Under the pieces are notes generated by a model. That model saw nothing but the letters and a program-made list of their open reading frames with translations, searched no databases and was not told where the DNA came from. Below, one piece after another: positions 12,501 to 23,400 of a DNA stretch of 64,000 nt (positions are counted from its first letter, which is position 1; each line of letters starts with the position of its first letter). The stretch is from Acanthornis magna. Taxonomy: Eukaryota; Chordata; Aves; Passeriformes; Acanthizidae. The stretch spans positions 4,351,001-4,415,000 of the forward strand of contig JAWUZG010000070.1 of NCBI GenBank assembly GCA_036785705.1, read 5' to 3'. A program made the position numbers and the translations under genes.

Positions 12501-13036
12501 GAGCCCACAGGGTGACGGAGCTCTTGAAGAGCAACGCTTTGTTTTGAGATGACTAAGTACTGACATAACCCTCCCTCCCCGAGACATCAGATGCTCTTTG
12601 AGGCTTCTACCTGCTTCGCAGGGCGGGGAAATACATAGTTGCTTGCTACCCATGAGAAGTTGACCACGTCCGTTCTAAAGCGAGGAGAACACGAAATAAA
12701 TAATTAAGAGCCCAGGGCAGGGAGCCGCGGGGCTGGGACAGCTTCATTGAGCGGCTGGCGGTGCCGGGCGGGCGCTTCCCGCCGCAGAGCGGCCGCGGGC
12801 CGGGGGCTGAGGGCGAGAGCCCGCGGGGAAGCGCCGCATGTGCCCTTCGCTGGCAGCCGAACGGAGCTGCTGCGTGGTGGTTTCAGTTCGTGCTCTTTCG
12901 AGAGTGGGGGCGGCGAGGAGTGGGGTGGGAGTAGCTTCTTTTTATTTTCTTTGGAGACAGCAAAGTGAAATGGAAAAGAACGAGGTTTTGCTGGAAAGAA
13001 AGGAACTGCCTCTATCCGCCGCCGCTCCGGTCTTAC
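12501..13036 (-). other. PDE5A: Interval between the A2 promoter and the A1 exon
   Basis: For the A1 transcript this is the start of intron 1. It is moderately AT-rich at 12500-12720, then CpG-rich at about 12720-12930. The non-coding A3 first exon lies in the corresponding interval in mammals, so it could be here, but I cannot delimit one. Open frames on both strands are by-products of high GC. Confidence 0.5.
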
Positions 13037-13140
13037 CTTGTAGCTTTTCTAACAAAGTAAGAGCGGGTGAAGTCGCCGTGATCGTCCAGCCACGCTTCCA
13101 CCGCTTCCTGCTCCGGCGCGGGGGGAGAGCAGCGCTCCAT
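13037..13140 (-). CDS. PDE5A: PDE5A1 first coding exon
   Basis: On the minus strand, ATG at 13140-13138 opens 34 codons plus two bases of an Arg codon, ending ACAAG before a strong donor, GTAAGA (13036-13031). The peptide starts [20 protein letters not shown] and continues [15 protein letters not shown], aligning with the mammalian A1 N-terminus ([22 protein letters not shown] region). Joined to the exon at 414 it restores KATREMVNAW in frame. Context at the ATG is strong (A at -3, G at +4), and it is the first in-frame ATG below a stop at 13494-13492. This N-terminus is about 16 residues shorter than human A1 because the Gln-rich stretch is missing. Two aromatic residues of the human motif are replaced by Gly and Arg. 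Identity is secure. Confidence 0.96.
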
Positions 13141-13400
13141 GCTCCCGCCGCCGCTCAGGCTGCCTCCTGCCGCGCCTGCCGGCGCTGCCTCGGCCCGGCC
13201 CGGCCCGGCCCAGCCCGGCCCGCTTCCAGCCGCTGGTGCCCCGAGCTCCCTTCCCCGCCCACGCCCCGCTCCCAGGTGTGCGGCAGCAGGAAACCCGGCC
13301 CGCGGCACCTCAGCGCATCTCTGGCCCGGCCGCCGGTCCCGCAGCGGGCAGAGCCGGCTCCACCTCCGCCGCGGCCCCGCCTGCTCGAAAAAGTGGTAAA
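13141..13400 (-). promoter_or_regulatory. PDE5A: PDE5A1 promoter / 5' leader, CpG island
   Basis: CpG-dense DNA lies directly upstream of the A1 start codon. It contains a CGGCC tandem array (13191-13222) and a GC box reading AGGCGGGGCC on the sense strand (13382-13373). No convincing TATA box lies close by; a weak TTATAT word near 13468-13473 is the only candidate. The frame of the A1 ATG stays open upstream to a TAA at 13494-13492, with no in-frame ATG. Promoter assignment is by position and composition. Confidence 0.8.
13191..13222. repeat. CGGCC pentanucleotide array in the PDE5A1 leader (G-quadruplex-prone on the sense strand)
   Basis: Four perfect CGGCC units are followed by CAGCC and another CGGCC. 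Read on the minus (mRNA) strand, this gives five closely spaced GGG runs separated by 2-3 bases, 51-82 nt upstream of the A1 ATG. If transcribed it could form an RNA G-quadruplex. The array is also expected to be length-variable. Confidence 0.75.
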
Positions 13401-14639
13401 TCGAGTGTCCCTTTGGAGGGTTCCGCTGTTGGGTGTCAGTGTGTGATCTCTGACAGAGCTCAACCTGGATATAAGTGCTAAAGCCCTGGCTTTACACTCC
13501 CGCATGGCTGCAGTGAGGTTGTTAGATCGCTTTTAGACAATGAATAAGCACAGCCTAGCTTTGGAGAGGCTCAACACACAGCTCCTACTTTCTCTAAAAT
13601 TACACAGCTGGAACTGAAATTTTGCTTAACACTGAGCATCACTTTCATGTACTGTAGTTCCATTCTATGATGTGCACGTGCACACATTTATAATCATTTA
13701 TACTCTGCATTCACAGTACACCTTTCACAAAGTCTGATGCATATCTATGGCTTCCTGTGTTGTCACACGTGCAGTGTCTTTGAAGGTAAGATAAGTAGCA
13801 GAATGTTTCAGGGAAAGGGAATATAGAGAGTATTGAAAATTATTCTTCTGTGTAGTCAGTTGAGAGCTATCATATAAAATATCATAAAAATACTGAATAA
13901 ATTATTTTCTGCTCCTCTTAACCCCCTTTCAGGTGTATATAGAGTCAATTTATAGAGAGGTGGGATTCTGCATGTTGGGAAGGGGCTGCAGCAGGAACTT
14001 CACAGCAAAGGGATTAAGATCCTCTCCATGAGCTCGAGGGAGAAGTTTTATCTTGTGTGTCTTTGTGTCACATCTCTGTGTAGCACTCACTTGGACATGA
14101 GTGTCTTTTGGCTATGAGAGTTTGTGTGTAGTATGAGGCACACAGCAAGGGAGGCTTTACATGAACATTATTTTTAAGGGAATCTCAGGGGAAATGTTGT
14201 GCATGGTGACCAGAGGGCAAATGTGAATATAAAGTACAAGCCAGTTACATGCAGCACGAGTCAAGCTGCTGTTCAAGGCAAGGACAGATCTTTCAGGAGG
14301 GAAATACAGAATTACCAAGCAAACAGCGTAAACAGACAACATGGCAATAAGTGAAGCAGATCTTTAGTGTCAAAACCTGGAAAGATTGCTATGTTAGGGA
14401 AAAAAAAAGTAAAATAAACCCGTTGTGTGAATCACAGATTTATGCATTAACCATTTCATTTCAGAAAAAAATTTCTGAGGCTACAGAAGACATGGCAGTT
14501 AAAGCTCCTAAGTTAGGCAGAGGTTTTGGGAAAATGACACTATGTTAGAATGCCAATGTAAAACATACAATTATAGAATGCAGATTTTAAAAGTAACTGA
14601 AATGCCATTCCCTGAGTGGTCTCATATGGAATATTGATC
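13401..14639. other. Upstream flank of PDE5A, no gene recognised
   Basis: AT-rich DNA beyond the CpG island. I see no exon of a divergent gene, no RNA gene and no clear transposon. Proximal promoter elements of PDE5A1 may lie in the first few hundred bases but cannot be named. Confidence 0.7.
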
Positions 14640-14765
14640 ATAGTGCTGTTCATCCAGTCTCAAAAAGCAGCTGCAGAATCATCAGAAGGGATCTAGACAG
14701 GAAAAACAAGAAGGACCAAACCCATGGAAATATCTTTTCTGTAAGGAGGCAGAAAGAGTTTGTTT
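14640..14765 (+). mobile_element. CR1 LINE fragment (degraded)
   Basis: The segment from TCAAAAAGCAGCTGCAGAAT to about AAGGAGGCAGAAAGAGTTTG has the word order of the distal ORF2/3' part of amniote CR1 elements (Leu/Gln-rich stretch, then the 'rats or mice' type GAAGGACCAAACCCATGGAA block). It is short and diverged, with no intact coding. RepeatMasker would settle it. Confidence 0.45.
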
Positions 14766-16649
14766 ACAAAAGGAGAAATACAAATATATAATTTAATTAC
14801 TGGTATTTAAAAAGTAAGATAGAATTTTCTCTCTGTCTCGTAGGAGAATAACAAGGTAATGGTCAATGCAATTATGTCAGCTGCAATAGATAGCATCTCA
14901 TTTCATGTAATTAGGAGTAGCACTAATAGAAATAAGCATTTATCCTGTGGTAACATCCAGTATGCCCCAGTCAGGAACAGAGGTTGCACCAAGGAGCGCT
15001 GTAACCATGTAACATTAAATACCAGGCCAGCTGAGATGCATCCAGCATCCCCGTACTCCATGCCACAAGGAACTGGGACCCCTGGGTGTGGCTGCTGCTG
15101 CTGGGGCCCTTATTTAGCCTACAGATAAGAGCCAGTAAAGCCAATGCAAATTATTATCTTCCTGTGAATTCAGTGCAAAGCAACAGTTCAGAGGATTGCT
15201 ACCCAAGCAAAGAATAGCATAGTCTTTCCCAAAAGAAATAAAAATGGAACAGTTGGGGGAGGGGGGGGAAGGGATACTTTCTCTGTATCCAATGAATTTC
15301 CATGAATAATAATGAACATGTTGTTTTCACTTTTAAGGTGACAGGAGGGGATGAAGGCCAAGCATAACAAAGAATGAATGGTCAAAGTGGAAAAAGTCTT
15401 CCATAATTTTGGCTTCCAAAGTGCTCTGAAAAAGCTCCGTGTATCTTAGCTCTCGCCCAGCTTTCCAGTTTGTTTCCAGAACTCGGAGGACAGAACTGAT
15501 GTGGAGTAGCTCTAAACCTGAGAAGGGCTTGTAGTAACGACATACAAAAAAAAATGTCCAGTTCAAGTTTAGATGCTGCTTGAGAGCTCAGTGTTGAAGC
15601 CAGGAAGCTTTTCCATCACTAGTTTGTGCTATTGCAGGACTGGTGGATGGAAAAGTTATTTAGCTGAAATCTTTCATTTGATGTTTTGCAAATATTTTCA
15701 TGTAAGGAGATAAAAAATGGGAGGTTTTTTTGTATGCTTAAGGCATGTAAATTAGAAATGATGCTAACTCATGATAATTAGTAAGAACAAATACACAAGT
15801 ACGTAACCAGAGAAGTATTTATGTGATATTTTATGCTCAAAGAACTCTAGGTTTATTTAAATTTATTTGAAAGTAATATGTTTCTATTTAATTTCCCTTT
15901 AAAAGAGAAAAAAAATAAGGTTTCAGATGTCAACATTGTTAACTTGTCTGACTTATTCATTAGATGAATTGGAGCAGCATTTAGCTTTGCTAAGAAGTGG
16001 GAATTGGCTGTCTTTCTACCATCCCTTAAATCTGGAAAACAGTTGGTCCATTTTGGCTCCTAAATCAAGTTTAGGACTGTATTATATGGCCAGTGAGACT
16101 AGAATATGATAAGGCAGAGGAAAGTATTCCACTTCTTTATTAGCCAGCACTTTCACATACACGCAGTGGAAGAATCCTAATACTAGTAAGGCAAGTTTCC
16201 ATTTCCCTTCCATTCCATTGCATAAGGAGAGTGAAATAACAACCAAAATCCAATTCATTTAAAATCTAATTGTTTTTTAGTGATGAAAATACTAAATGAT
16301 GAGAATGTCTTATAAGTTTATTCTCTCAGTCCTTTCCAAATAATTGCTGGAAATGTTTCCCCAGAGCTTCTCAGCAATTGCATAACCTGCCCTCTCCTCT
16401 GGGATAACAGTGCATATGTCCTACAGGAAGCCATGTAAAATAGTAGCTTCCTCCTATTTTGATTTGAATGTGATTGAGCATTTGCGTCAATCAAAGTACC
16501 AGGCAAAATTTTTGTTCACGTCAGGAAAGCAGCAGCTTCTCAAAGCTGTTTGTAATATGTGGACATTTGTCTGGAAAACACTGTCAAACTTTATCTCCTG
16601 GAAAATGTAATTTAGGATTTGAGTTTAATATATTAGCATTTAATATGTA
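14766..16649. other. Intergenic, nothing recognised
   Basis: AT-rich single-copy-looking sequence with a G-rich run near 15255-15270. Open frames are short and show no family resemblance. Confidence 0.6.
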
Positions 16650-17270
16650 AACCGACCAGTATGCTCAAATTTTAACTTTTTCTGATTTCTTTTGGAAGTC
16701 TCAGCATAAGTTGGAAGGCTGCTACCAAGTGTCTCTCTTTTTCTCAGCCTTCTCTCCTTTAAGCTAAGTAGTGCCACATCTTTCAGTTCTTCCTTGAAGG
16801 TCCTGTTTTCCAGCCCTCTCATCATTCTTCTTCACTTTGGGCATTCCCTAGATTGTCTCTACCATTCCTGCAGTGTCTCACCAAGCTAGGATCAAGTAAT
16901 GCAGCTGAACACATATCAACACTCAGTGAAGTGGAAAGGATATTTTGGGTTCCTTGCAAGCTCTCTTCCTTGTCACCCTTGCTCATGCCTTCTTGGCAAC
17001 AGCCTGATATTGTTGAACTCTGTACTGTCTGTTCCCTTTTTTATACATTTGCCATGTAGTCAGGTGCTGCCTGTGTGTATGCTTACCTCTGCCTAACTGC
17101 GTTTTCTTGCTCTTGAACATTTTAAATTTCATCCTGTGCTTGCAAAACATTTCTCCAATTTATCGAGCTCATGTTGAATTCTATGCCTGGCCTCTAGTGT
17201 GTACTTGGCCTCACCAAGCTTAGTGCAGACTTGCTGAGGGACACAGGTGTTTGCAAGTGACGGGGTTTGA
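16650..17270 (-). mobile_element. CR1 LINE segment, diverged, antisense
   Basis: Read on the plus strand, the order of blocks is that of the reverse complement of an amniote CR1 ORF2. It starts with the TTCTCAGCCTTCTCTCCTTT AAGCTAAG block, then TTTCAGTTCTTCCTTGAAGG, then CATCATTCTTCTTCACTTTG. Near 17129-17180 it reads TTTCATCCTGTGCTTGC followed by CATTTCTCCAATTTATCGAG CTCATGTTGAATTCT. These are characteristic words of old reptile/bird CR1 copies. There are many indels and stops, so it is long dead. Boundaries are approximate. Confidence 0.7.
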
Positions 17271-18369
17271 TGCAGATAGGTGACACTGTGGGTGGATTTA
17301 GGATTAAGGACTGTAGGATCTAAGCAGGGAGATGATGCCATCATTGTATCACGTGGGATAACAGCAAAGGTAGTGCAGTGCCTGGTTCATATGGGCTAAC
17401 TGTGCACCTATGTAGATCAGTTCCAGTGGCATTCAGCAGATCCTTCTGGGCTTCTGACATGTGGAAAATTGTTTAATGTGTCCATAGGGTTTGGTGAATT
17501 TTCCTTAGGAGGTAGTGGGTAAGTAGGGAATGTGTAGGGCACATTTCATTCTGGGCCCTTCTCAATGGCATACCAAACCCTTTCTTTACTTACATGATAC
17601 TTACTTTATTTTTAATGAGCTTCTTAGCAATTACTTAGTAATTTTCAATTAACAGTTGCTCTTATTAGTACTTGTACTAGCAACTGTGATTTTGAATTCA
17701 AGTATTGAGTTTATACATAGTCTAACAGATAATTATTGTGTCAAATTATAAGGGGCTTTTTTTACTAGTTGGGGTTGTTCGGAGATGAAGACTCAGTGGC
17801 AAACTATATAAATGAAAAATTAGTCAGGCTTCTTTCAAGTACATACCACTGCAGTTTGGGCATCCACTCTGCCATTTCTGTACTCGCACACCGCAATTCT
17901 CTGGTAAACTTCTCACACGTTAACCTAACAACTGGCGTTTCTGAAGGCTCCCTCTCACCACAAATTAGTATCATTTCTCTCAGTAAAGCCCTTGGTTTTC
18001 TGGAGCTGTTTTTTCAGTACATTCTCCCCATAATTATCTTTCTGAAACCACACTGAGGTGTAGTAGCATCAACTCCTACGTCATGGTTTAACCCACCTTG
18101 GGCAAGAACAGCTTTTGCCTACACTTTGCTCTGAGAATGTGTGTCTGCTTGAACCTAGTAGTACTGTTTCTCTCTTGTCACAGTAACTTTTCACAAAATC
18201 ATTTTCTAGCTTGTAAATGAGACTGATTGTCTTCGTTCCTTTAATGAAAAACTTAGATTTCTCTGTTTAAAAATATAGGCCAGACCTCACTAAGTGTTCA
18301 TAGTTGGTCTGTACTAAGGGCATGCCTTCCCATTATTTATATCTCTATAACTTTTTGTAATTTGCAGCT
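17271..18369. other. Interval between two CR1 blocks
   Basis: No CR1 words are recognisable here, although the blocks on either side are in consistent CR1 order. This could be a later insertion into one CR1 copy or a CR1 middle too diverged to see. No coding sequence is supported. Confidence 0.5.
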
Positions 18370-18800
18370 TTTTCCATCAATAATTTTATATTTTTGTTCA
18401 GATCATTCAGTATGATTTGGGTCCATTTAGTATGGACCGGACTGATAGTATACATTGCTGGGGCTTTTATCAAAAATCCTGTCGAGTTGTGAGCCAAAGC
18501 CCTAATGAAATCTTACAGGAGTTTACTTTATCAAACTAATTCATGGTCTCATGGGAAAATAGGAAGGTTTTTTTATTCCTGACAAAACTAATTTTCTGTG
18601 TTGACTGGCGTTAATTGTACTATCATCCTTTAATTGTACACTGATTTCTTCCTGTACCAGCCTTTCCATCAGTTTCCCTGACGTTGATGTCAGGCAAAAT
18701 GATCTGCAATTTCCTTATTAAATAATGGAACAATGCTTGCTTCTCTGCTGTCTTGGGGATCTTATGTGGAATTTCAAGACATGTTTTGCTTAGTTTGGTT
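18370..18800 (-). mobile_element. CR1 LINE segment, diverged, antisense
   Basis: The plus strand carries the next blocks of a reverse-complement CR1: GTTCAGATCATTCAGTATGA, GGACCGGACTGATAG, GAGCCAAAGCCCTAATGAAA, then CCATCAGTTTCCCTGACGTT GATGTCAGGC and TGGAACAATGCTTGC, ending around the 'cttgggg' block. These correspond to the reverse-transcriptase domain of ORF2 read backwards. It is heavily mutated. Confidence 0.7.
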
Positions 18801-20380
18801 CTTTTAAATTTTATCTCACTAAGGTTTAGGGTTCGTGCCTGTTAAACTGGTATTATTTTATTTCGTGATATTTTGGAATCTTAGTAGTGAACATATGAAT
18901 TTCTGCTTAAATAGATAAGATGAGGAATATTTTAGTGGCACAGAGCTGGTGAAGTATTATGCAGTGGGCATAAAAACCCTTTTTAGGGCATTTTAGGAAT
19001 GCACAGACGTTCTGGTAATGAAGTAAAACATTAATCTTTGATTGTGAAAGAGCAACAGAAAAATTGAACAGTAAATACAGTCAATAAAGAGATTATTTAT
19101 GTTTAATATTGATATTATAACCTAAAGGTATAGCCACAAAATCTTCACTGCCCTGAACAATGTGAAAGGAAAATGTGTAAGGGATTAATTTGTGGCTAAG
19201 GCTCACTGCAGCATGGCTAAATGCATATAAGGGGTTTGCATGGCATTTTAGTTATACTCAAGAAGAAAATGTATGAGAACAGTCAGACCAAAAAGAGGTT
19301 GTTATACGCGAGTGTGTGTCTATTTCTGACTATCCCGTTTGATTTTTTTTGGAGGGGTGTGGCATACTTTCATTTTCTCCTTCAGTTTTCATACCTAGCC
19401 CTGAAGACATCTGTTTGTTCAGCCAAGGGAATCTGCATGAGAGTATTCACAATGTACCACTGCTGATCCTAAATCAGCAGCAATTTCATGGAGAGGTTTT
19501 CCCACAGTGCCTGTTCATGCCACCTCATCGCTTCTTTAAAAGCTTTGGCTGATGTGAGCACCTTGAGTTTTCAAAGCCTTTTGATACTTGGTAGCTAGTT
19601 TCTCTCTGGTAAATAAACAAAAAAAAAACCATTAGAGCAGATCAGTGAAATGGATCTTTAGATTCTCCCATCAAATAGCTTGGGGTCAGCATCACCCTGC
19701 CTTCTGAAAAAGTGAAGCTGTATTTCTTGGGAAATTAGTGAGTATTACAAGAGCTACAGGGTCCAGATTCTGATAACTATCTATCTCTTCACATTTGGTG
19801 CTACATTTCTGAAATTGCTACTTACATTTCCTCACTGGCAGGTTGCACACCCTTAGGTTTCTGAGGCAGGGGCTGTCCATGGCCATGTGTTTCTGCAGCC
19901 TTTAGCATAGCTGGTACTTCACGTGCTGCTGTAAAACCAATACAAGGGATGAATCAAATCCATTTTTGTTGGAATTAAAATATCATTTCCATAGCTTATG
20001 AGCTTTTTTATTAATCGTTGTCCCTCCATTAGATCAGTGAGGACAGTAAGAGTTGTCACTAGTCCTGTACTACAGGTGGCTATAGCAAAATGGAAAGTTT
20101 ATGGGATTTGACTTAGATTATAGAAAAAGTTTCTGTCATAGCTAAAATTACATCAAATGAGTCACTTGGTTTTAGTATTACATTTAGTCATCTAAATCAC
20201 CAGGGAACTGATTTTTAATCCATCTTTCTACAGCCACAGGGGTTACACACTTACTTCTGGCAGCTCATACTGTCCTAGGAAAGACAGAAGGAGTTGTGTC
20301 AACAATGTGGCTGACCTCATTTGGCACCTCTTCTCCAAATGGATAATGTGAGCATCTGCATGTCAGCAGATGTACCATGT

Positions 20381-20410
20381 AGCATGTACCTCAAACCAGC
20401 ATGTACCTCA
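20381..20410. repeat. 13-bp direct repeat separated by 4 bp
   Basis: AGCATGTACCTCA occurs twice, separated by AACC. This is a local duplication with no evident function. Confidence 0.7.
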
Positions 20411-23400
20411 CTGGTGGCTGCCTGATCTGCTGCCCTGGGCTCATGCTGAAGGAGAGCCTCAGCCACTCAGCCCCAAAAACAGGTAGCTGGCTCATCCCTG
20501 CCTCTTTGCTGCTGTTGTACACCGCTTTTGAGGCTTTCGGTGTAAATTTTAGCCTGGGGAGAATCAACCTGTGTGAGAAGAAAGTCACCAGAAAGAGTGA
20601 GGAATGTGGGGACAGCAGGATGGAAATAAGCACACAATTTTGCTAAACTGTTCCAATATGGAACAATATTAAGAGTCTTGATGAGCCTAAAACTCCTTCC
20701 AGCTGCTTGTGAGCTGCCAGCTGTGCCTGACATTCCTGCTTTCTGGCCTCTAAGTCTGGCCTCTTTTTAGAACCATGAAGACAAACCAATTTTTATTTGA
20801 GCTTATTGAATTTATTTTAATTTTATTTATTTCCAGAGTAAAATGTTTATGTGGAAACAAGTTTGTGTGGTGTTGTCATGGCTCAAATAGTAATACGAGC
20901 ACCCCTGAGGAAATGAAAAGTGACACAGCATGGGCCAGCCTGCGAGGACAGCTGAGTGCTTGCAGGCTGCAGCCTGGCTCCTCAGTTCATCCTGCACTGA
21001 GCACATATATCCCCTGCTGTTTTCCTCCTTTCCACGTGAGACTGGGTGACAGAGGTTCAAAATGCACCGCAAAGCAGGATTTGGTGTGTGTGTGGTACAT
21101 AGTCTTTCTCTGCCATTTTGTTTTCCTTTGTTAGTGAAGTAGAAGAGTTTCTGTGTTTTATAAGAATTTCATGCTACCCAAACACTGCCAGTACAGTGAC
21201 ATTAACGGGTAAAAGCATAGACAGAGAAGTATTGCAGTTCTGGACTTCAATACATTTATACAGACCTCAGATTCATGCACGCTGTGTTATCTGAATTTGC
21301 AGTGTGTGCATTTTGATTATAACTGCCAAAATCTATTTTTTCTTTGACAGCTGAATTATGGATTTTGTGAGGAAAACCTCACTGCTGGTTAAATTTGTAT
21401 TGACAGGATTGCATTCTGTATTAACAGGAAAACTGCAGCTTCAGGCCCCCTAAATCACATCTTTTCCTCTGCTCTTACTTGAAGGCCCTGAAAATTCAGG
21501 GTAAATCAGGAAACATTTGCCACCACACATTCTTTCAGTGTAAAGGAAACCAACATGTCATTGCTAATTGACCAGAATAGCTCTTCTGATAAATTTATGT
21601 CTTCTTTCAATCTGCTGTTTGTCTTTCAGATGCAGATTCATTTATGCTTCTAGCTTTTCTGTCTTAGGCAAAATATTTTTGTTAGTTTATAAGAGATAAA
21701 TCACAGCTCTTCCCTCTAAGCACTTAGTGGCTGCCTTAATTTCTTGATCTCTGTGTGTGAATAAAAGTCTGACCTTGTTTTCTATTTAATAGTAGTTTGG
21801 GGAGGTAAGAGAATACAGAGCTGTACAGAATGAAAACCAGCAAAAGAAAAAAAAAAAAAAGACACAAAATTAATCAGTCTTCTTGGTGGTTTTGAATTTT
21901 TAGTGAGGTTGAAAGATGTTAATTTTAATATTCATTTTAGCTGATGTGTGGAGTTTAATATTACAACCAGGTTAAATTTTGGCAGTGCTGTAATCTTGTA
22001 ATTCTGTTGCTTGCTAGACTATGAATTATTTAGAATGGAAGTGTATAACAAAAAAGGATATAAATATATCTATAGAAACAAAAGGAACAGGAATTGGAAT
22101 TCTATGATGTTTACAGTTATTAATAAGAAAAGGAAATAAATACAAGTTGTTCTTAAACAAGCTGGTAAAATTGAAAGTTAATGCTGCAAGTTCTCCCAAG
22201 CACTTTCCAGCCATAAAAACTTGCAGAAAGTGGATTTTACCACAGATACAGCCCAGCTGAGCATTGACCTGAAACATGCACAGTACTATTGTTTCCATTT
22301 GCTAACAGTCTTTACTTGCTTCAGGGGTCCCTGCATGTTCTGGCTGTTTTTCATTCCAAGTGGCTCAAAGCACTGGGATGGTTTGGTCACTTCACATCTC
22401 AGTAGGAAAGTTTCAGATTGAAACAGCCTCCCTCAAAAACAGAGCTTCTTTCTTCTTCTTTTTTTTTTAAATTCCCTCAGGATTCTTGCTGTTTCTGAAG
22501 AGTTATGCTCATGAATAGTAATATGAAATAATTTCTGAAGCTCTTACTACATGTTAATTAGAAAAAAAAAAAAAAGGGTGAAATATCTTTCAGTTTGTGT
22601 GTTTATCTGTGTCTTTGAATATCTGTCAGTTCCTGCGGCTCCAGCACCCTTCAAATTCATTAGGCAGCATCACGCACATCCAGTAGAAAAACAAAGATAA
22701 CAAAATACTGTGGCTCTCTCAAAAAAATAAGAGCCCTGTTGGAAAGAGACACAGTTTTCCTGCCTTTATTGAGAGTCAGGGTGTCAGTGACCATCTCAGG
22801 AGGGGACAGTACCCAGGCAGCAGAGAACCAGCATCCTGCTGGTGCTGGAGCTTCGGCTGGAGCTCTGTACAGTGCCAGGCAGGTGTTAATATGATTCACT
22901 TAAAAACCTGGCAGTCACCAGACACAAATAGAAAAAATACAGCTGGATTTATTCTGATGCCCCCAGAGCAAACAGATCTTCTCCTTCAGGCTGGACTCTA
23001 TCTGCTCTCTTGCTCCTTTCCCTCTGCTAACATCGAACTTGCACATCTTGCCAACTACTTGCAGGAACAGTGTGGAAACAGCTGAACTTTCTTACCTTGC
23101 CTAACTTTGCCCTCCTAGTTTTAGTTTCTTTGGAACGAATTGGAGAAATGGCCCTCTGCATATCGACCTTCCAGCTTCCAGCTCAAGAGTAAAGTTTTTT
23201 TCTGGTGTCTCTGGTGTTTTCGCAACATTGCACCATATTCCATTTTGTTCTTGCTTTTATCATCACCAGTGCTTGAAAATACCTTACACTCTAGTGCAAG
23301 AGCAAAATACGCTGCCCTATTCGCATCTCCCTCAGAAAATTCTTCTCTGGTAGCACTTAGAGGCATGAGTCAATAGCAACAGAGAACCATAACCATCTGA

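Noticed and set aside
12085..12515. Several 100-140-codon frames on both strands of the A2 CpG island
   Set aside because: They are Pro/Arg/Ala/Gly-rich and open in nearly every frame at once, as expected for very GC-rich DNA. None resembles a known domain.
12838..13446. 202-codon plus-strand frame across the A1 exon and promoter
   Set aside because: It is antisense to a confirmed PDE5A exon, low in complexity and without domain similarity. A divergent non-coding transcript is possible but not shown by the sequence.
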